This document shows positions 4,745 to 8,011 of a stretch of 8,011 bases of DNA, in pieces. The position numbers and the translations under genes are program-made. The stretch spans positions 1-8,011 of the forward strand of contig MVCT01000053.1 of the NCBI GenBank assembly GCA_002049945.1. Direction: 5' to 3'. How positions within the stretch are numbered: the first letter of the stretch is position 1; each line of letters starts with the position of its first letter. The notes under the pieces were generated by a model. It worked only from the letters and a program-made list of their open reading frames with translations, was not told where the DNA came from and ran no database searches. Source of the stretch: Candidatus Cloacimonas sp. 4484_140 (GTDB taxonomy: Bacteria; Cloacimonadota; Cloacimonadia; JGIOTU-2).

Positions 4745-7210
4745 CTACTCTTTCTTCAACTTATACATCGTTCTTATCAAAAAGGAGGAATCATCTTTCA
4801 TCTGCCGAAGAAGATCGATACTTCGCGGTGTGTCTGTAAGCAGGAATCCTCGTGCAACAATAACCCTTATACGCTCCGAAGGTGAGTTCATGTAATTTTC
4901 AAGGAGTTGTACTGCGTTGTCTATTTTCATCTTTCCAAGAGAAGAAAGTACACTGGGAACATACTTTTTCTTATCCAGCATTAATGAGAGCGTGTCAATA
5001 AGCGTTGTGTCCTGCAGTTCTCCAATGAGTGCAAGTGCATTTTTCACAACAACGCTATCCTCATTTGCAAGAGCTTTTGGAAGGTATGTGCCAAAAACCT
5101 CAGATTTTTTTGCAAAATTCAATATTGCCCTGTACTCGAGTGAACCTTTTGTGTCCAGCTTGTTCTCGAAGATATATTCTGATGCTTCGGCATCTCTGTT
5201 CAACAGAATTTCAGCAGCTTTTGCGACCCGTTTCGCACTGCTTCCCACACCCCATTCCGAAGCAATGGAAAATATTTTTTTTATTGAAGCAAGCGAATCT
5301 ACTGTTGCAGCATCTTCCTCGGCTTTTTCTTCCACCGCAGCTATCTCTTGGACAGCCATGAGCGTATCCCATCCCACCCCATAAGTGCCGTAAGACCACT
5401 TCGTATCGTTCTTATATTTTTCATGAAATCCGCTTGTGTCTGATGAGATTGGATATATATCTGTTCCTCCTGTATCGAGAAAAATACCGATACTTCCTGT
5501 ATTGCGTGCAGTATTTGCATAACCGTAATTGCTCGAGAAATGCCTCTCGTACCTGTCATCTCCTGAAGCATCGAGGAAAAGAGCAACAGAGTTTGTCAGC
5601 CCCAATCCGTTCCCGCCTTCAACTGAATAAATGTCATTTCCTTTTCTGTCTATCAGATAACCAACCGCATAATCGTGTGCTGCCCCCTGCCCGGGTCCGT
5701 GCTTCGAATAATAATGATCCTCACCTTCCTCATCATACAGAAATCCTCCTGCAAGGTGAATGCCGCTTCCCTGCGGATAATACACCGCAGTATAAAAATC
5801 ATTGCCGGTTTTATCTATGATGACGCCAAGTGCATACCAATACGCCACCGCCTGGCTATATACCGCCCCTTGATAGACATCGTTTCCAGACTGATCATAC
5901 ATCACGCCTATGCCACCGCCAAGATAGGGACGCACTCCAAAGCCAAAGCCCTGCGACAGCGCCCGATGGTCAAAAGGCGCAAGTGGAACATGCAGATACT
6001 TTCCACCTGCATAGTACATATCGCTTCCCTCTGTATCAATAAGAAATCCTGCTGCAAGCGGACCTGCAAATCCTTCCCCCAGCTCTGTGGTGGAATAATG
6101 ATCACAGCCCTTCTCATCAATAAGTAGATTCAAGCCGAAAGTTGCTGCTGCGATGCTGTTCAAGCCGCCATTATAAATATCATTACCATCCATATCATGA
6201 GCAAGAAGATATCCGAGAAAGGAACTGAGTGTGTAATCATCTCCCACATACACATCGTTGCCGGTAATATCGCAGGAAATCCCAATTCCAGCAAAAACGC
6301 GGAACAGATTTCCGATCATGTCATTCCGATAAGTGTCATCTCCCTGCATATCGACAATCCAGTAAAAAGGATGAGCCCAATCTGTCTTTATCGGGGCTGC
6401 GAACATATCATTGCCGGAAGGATCGAGGATAAAGGAATATTGCTTCTCATACATATCTGATCTGGAAGTTCCAATGCACATCATGCCGAAATGTGAATCA
6501 TGAAGAAGTTTTTTATCATTATCAAATGTAATAATTGGTAAATTTTGCATTAGAAAATCAAAGCCCTTTTGTGAAATGTTCGCAGCATACATCAAGGAAG
6601 CAAAATCAATTTTTTCAAGGATTGGAATTACATCATCTTCAATGCTCAGACTGTCATACACAGTTATTCCCTGAAATTGATAAAACTCATCGTAACGAAG
6701 GGAATCTTCGGCTTCCTCCCAGAGTGAATATGAGAGATAATGCAGCATATCTTTATTTTCCTGAGATAATTGCTGCCATGCTTTCTGATAAAAATGATCG
6801 GTAATCTCCCACACATATTCCACATATCCGAAAATATCCTTCGGAGTTTTTACGTTTTGAGTGAAATATTCTTCAAAAATAGTTTCATCAAAAGAATCTA
6901 CCCATTTTGCCTGAAATAGAATATCTGCATACTCGCAGATCATTTCAGACGGATCATGCTTTTCGCAAAGTGCTTCAGTTTGATCTACAAATTTTGGGAA
7001 TTGGAGAGGATTATTAAGAATATCTACGACAGTCGGGAGTTTGAATTTTGTATCCCGCGCCCAGTCTTTCAAAAAATTCAGGGAATTAATGGACATATCG
7101 TTTTGCTCGAGGAGTGTTTCTATTAGCTTGATCTCGGTTTCCTTCAGTACTTCTGCATTGAGAGTAAAAGTAATACTAATAAATATAAGTAAGATGAATA
7201 TTTTTTTCAT
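4745..7210 (-). CDS. Exported GND-repeat protein with C-terminal HEAT-like helices
   Basis: 821 aa, function unknown. Seen: an N-terminal signal peptide (1-19, cleavage likely after TLNA; no lipobox, so probably soluble in periplasm or outside); a mostly helical, acidic N-terminal domain (20-250); and twelve tandem repeats with core hydrophobic-hydrophobic-D-x-x-G-x-D-x-[YF]. The aligned second Asp falls at 268, 292, 319, 344, 370, 397, 444, 471, 498, 526, 552 and 584, so the usual period is 24-28 residues, with one 47-residue insertion (397-444) and a last step of 32. Repeats are separated by Gly/Ala-rich turns, often with SQ, PQ or GQ-G. A charged Glu/Ala linker follows (620-645), then paired helices like HEAT repeats (about 655-815). 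Asp/Asn/Gly turns at a fixed period suggest a beta-solenoid that may bind calcium; this is inference. It is the last gene of the right-hand operon: AAGGA at 7216-7220 overlaps the stop codon of the phosphoesterase gene. No anchor or secretion-sorting tail is seen. Confidence 0.9.
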   Translation of the reverse strand: MKKIFILLIFISITFTLNAEVLKETEIKLIETLLEQNDMSINSLNFLKDWARDTKFKLPTVVDILNNPLQFPKFVDQTEALCEKHDPSEMICEYADILFQAKWVDSFDETIFEEYFTQNVKTPKDIFGYVEYVWEITDHFYQKAWQQLSQENKDMLHYLSYSLWEEAEDSLRYDEFYQFQGITVYDSLSIEDDVIPILEKIDFASLMYAANISQKGFDFLMQNLPIITFDNDKKLLHDSHFGMMCIGTSRSDMYEKQYSFILDPSGNDMFAAPIKTDWAHPFYWIVDMQGDDTYRNDMIGNLFRVFAGIGISCDITGNDVYVGDDYTLSSFLGYLLAHDMDGNDIYNGGLNSIAAATFGLNLLIDEKGCDHYSTTELGEGFAGPLAAGFLIDTEGSDMYYAGGKYLHVPLAPFDHRALSQGFGFGVRPYLGGGIGVMYDQSGNDVYQGAVYSQAVAYWYALGVIIDKTGNDFYTAVYYPQGSGIHLAGGFLYDEEGEDHYYSKHGPGQGAAHDYAVGYLIDRKGNDIYSVEGGNGLGLTNSVALFLDASGDDRYERHFSSNYGYANTARNTGSIGIFLDTGGTDIYPISSDTSGFHEKYKNDTKWSYGTYGVGWDTLMAVQEIAAVEEKAEEDAATVDSLASIKKIFSIASEWGVGSSAKRVAKAAEILLNRDAEASEYIFENKLDTKGSLEYRAILNFAKKSEVFGTYLPKALANEDSVVVKNALALIGELQDTTLIDTLSLMLDKKKYVPSVLSSLGKMKIDNAVQLLENYMNSPSERIRVIVARGFLLTDTPRSIDLLRQMKDDSSFLIRTMYKLKKE

Positions 7211-7215
7211 AATGA

Positions 7216-7220
7216 TCCTT
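7216..7220 (-). promoter_or_regulatory. Shine-Dalgarno site overlapping the upstream stop codon
   Basis: AAGGA lies 5 nt before the ATG at 7210 and shares bases with the TAA stop (7221-7219) of the phosphoesterase gene. It fixes the start of the 821-aa protein and indicates translational coupling. Confidence 0.75.
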
Positions 7221-7719
7221 ATAAAATGAGTCTTTTTGCCCTTGAGGGTTCTTCAAGATCGAAAATAACCAGTGCAAGATCCTTCTCATCATAAGCAGCA
7301 GAAAAAGTATAAGTTCTTCCAATCATCTCGTGCCATAAACCGGTTATTCGTGAGGATTCATGAATGTGCCCGTGAAGTGTGATAAATGGTTGTTTCTTCT
7401 CAATAAATTCTTTGATCGCAATACTTCCCACGTGCACATCGAGCGGAGCATGGGCAACCATTTTCCCATCGAGTGCGGCTCTGTCATGAGCGCTTTTATA
7501 TGGCATGTCTTTTTGAAGATTTCGCAAGTGAGGAAAAATATAATAATTGAGAAAATCATCATACTCTATCCCTGCCCTGTTTCTATAATAATGACCTCCG
7601 GGCAGCACATCTCCACCTATGAATAGTACATCCGGTTTCTCAGATTTTATCTGCCGAAAGAGTTTTTCAAATCTATCGATATGACCGTGAAGATCGGAGA
7701 CAAAAAAACAGTTGATCAT
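7219..7719 (-). CDS. Metallophosphoesterase-like protein lacking its central block
   Basis: 166 aa, cytoplasmic. Seen: SDLHG (8-12) with metal ligands D9 and H11; GGD (35-37) with D37; and HGHIHES (116-122) with the C-terminal GHxH ligands. The first 72 residues and the block DRAALDGKM...PLDVHVGSIAIKEFI (79-106) look like a calcineurin-like phosphoesterase subfamily I remember at about 280 residues. Between them, after LQKDM (68-72), the family's GN[HD]D motif and the next histidine region should appear but are absent. The text goes straight to PYKSAHDRAALDGK. About 110-120 residues therefore seem to be deleted in frame, and the catalytic metal site should be incomplete. The ATG (7719-7717) overlaps the TAA stop of the upstream gene by one base (TAATG), and a purine-rich GGAAGGGCAGG stretch precedes it. 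Substrate unknown. It may be inactive or a shortened assembly product. Confidence 0.85.
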   Translation of the reverse strand: MINCFFVSDLHGHIDRFEKLFRQIKSEKPDVLFIGGDVLPGGHYYRNRAGIEYDDFLNYYIFPHLRNLQKDMPYKSAHDRAALDGKMVAHAPLDVHVGSIAIKEFIEKKQPFITLHGHIHESSRITGLWHEMIGRTYTFSAAYDEKDLALVIFDLEEPSRAKRLIL

Positions 7720-8011
7720 TATGCCTGCCCTTCCTCTTTGCCTATAGGAAGTTTTCGTGCTCTATCCGAAACTGCAGTTATCTTTGTAGCGAAGAGGGTT
7801 TGATTTTTAATATCCTCATCAGTTATAATGTGCAGATCTATCAGTCCGTCGGTTCGATATCCGGTTTTCAAAAAGTTCATTTCCGACAGGCACAGACTCC
7901 ATCCTCTTATCCATAATTTCAGATGCTCGATCTGATCATCTGTTGCTTCAACGTGTGCAATAAGATCAATATCGCTCATTGGACCTGCCTGCGCATTTTT
8001 CGTGCTTCCGA
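7719..8011 (-). CDS. Nucleotidyltransferase-domain protein, 5' end outside window
   Basis: Partial gene: the last 96 codons and stop are in the window, and the frame stays open to 8009. Seen: GSTKNAQAGPMSDIDL across 8009-7962, the GS-x(n)-SDIDL signature of the nucleotidyltransferase (Pol-beta-like) fold, with the two metal-binding Asp residues of DxD. This is followed by a helix QIEHLKLWIRGWSLCLSEM, then TGYRTDGLIDLHIITDEDI, where a further acidic residue (D of IDLH) is expected. Because GS-SDIDL is at the very edge, an ATG at 7979 must not be taken as the start. From memory, very similar tails (LWLEGWSLCL...TGYxTxGLLDVHIITDEDI) occur at the end of long proteins with an N-terminal PEP/pyruvate-binding (PPDK-like) domain, which the missing part may encode. 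It is upstream of, and overlaps by one base, the phosphoesterase gene. Confidence 0.85.
   Translation of the reverse strand, partial: GSTKNAQAGPMSDIDLIAHVEATDDQIEHLKLWIRGWSLCLSEMNFLKTGYRTDGLIDLHIITDEDIKNQTLFATKITAVSDRARKLPIGKEEGQA

Noticed and set aside
5449..6421. Classical RTX calcium-binding repeats
   Set aside because: RTX units are nonapeptides (GGxGxDxUx). Here the period is 24-28 residues with a single GxDxY turn each, so the resemblance is only local.
4917..6804. Several plus- and minus-strand frames of 60-155 aa inside the repeat-protein gene
   Set aside because: They are shadows of the 821-aa gene, caused by its repetitive coding sequence. The GxDxY repeats appear only in the main frame.
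7719..7979. Complete 86-aa gene starting at the ATG at 7979
   Set aside because: The nucleotidyltransferase signature GS...SDIDL begins before this ATG and the frame is open to the window edge, so the ATG is internal.

Overview
The window comes from a bacterial genome that is moderately AT-rich and has compact, partly overlapping genes on both strands. No gene fixes the taxon. The secreted GND-repeat protein, the metallophosphoesterase subfamily, the PMT/ArnT-like glycosyltransferase and the CAACAAGGAATATCCAA intergenic repeats all remind me of uncultured anaerobic candidate phyla such as Cloacimonadota and relatives. This is recollection, not a search result.

Layout from left to right: (1) 1-1665, minus strand: a GtrA-like membrane protein followed, with a 14-nt overlap, by a family 39-type membrane glycosyltransferase that runs off the left edge. 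(2) 1736-2559, plus strand: a short (class I) biotin protein ligase, then tRNA-Arg(CCU) only 21 nt after its stop. (3) 2560-2817: a convergent intergenic gap holding a short-repeat cluster and a strong hairpin. (4) 2818-4517, minus strand: an AT-rich three-gene operon whose junctions are both 8-nt ATGARTGA overlaps. It encodes an unrecognised 223-aa protein, a Panacea/DUF4065 antitoxin-domain protein and a 147-aa toxin candidate. (5) 4518-4744: a regulatory gap with an inverted TATCAT/ATGATA cluster. (6) 4745-8011, minus strand: a tightly coupled operon of a nucleotidyltransferase-domain protein (5' end outside the window), a metallophosphoesterase-like protein and an 821-aa exported protein with twelve GxDxY repeats and a helical-repeat C-terminus.

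How the genes work together: the GtrA and glycosyltransferase pair probably moves or adds a lipid-linked sugar in the envelope. The biotin ligase would charge biotin-dependent carboxylases or decarboxylases, and has no visible functional link to the tRNA beside it. The Panacea operon is the best candidate for an incompletely described system: a toxin-antitoxin or defence module with a third, upstream partner. The right-hand operon is translationally coupled, but its joint role is unknown.

A second notable point is that two otherwise clear family members, the glycosyltransferase and the metallophosphoesterase, each appear to lack a central block of roughly 80-120 residues, with the reading frame kept. 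These may be real deletions or assembly collapses. In the phosphoesterase the loss removes a metal-binding motif.
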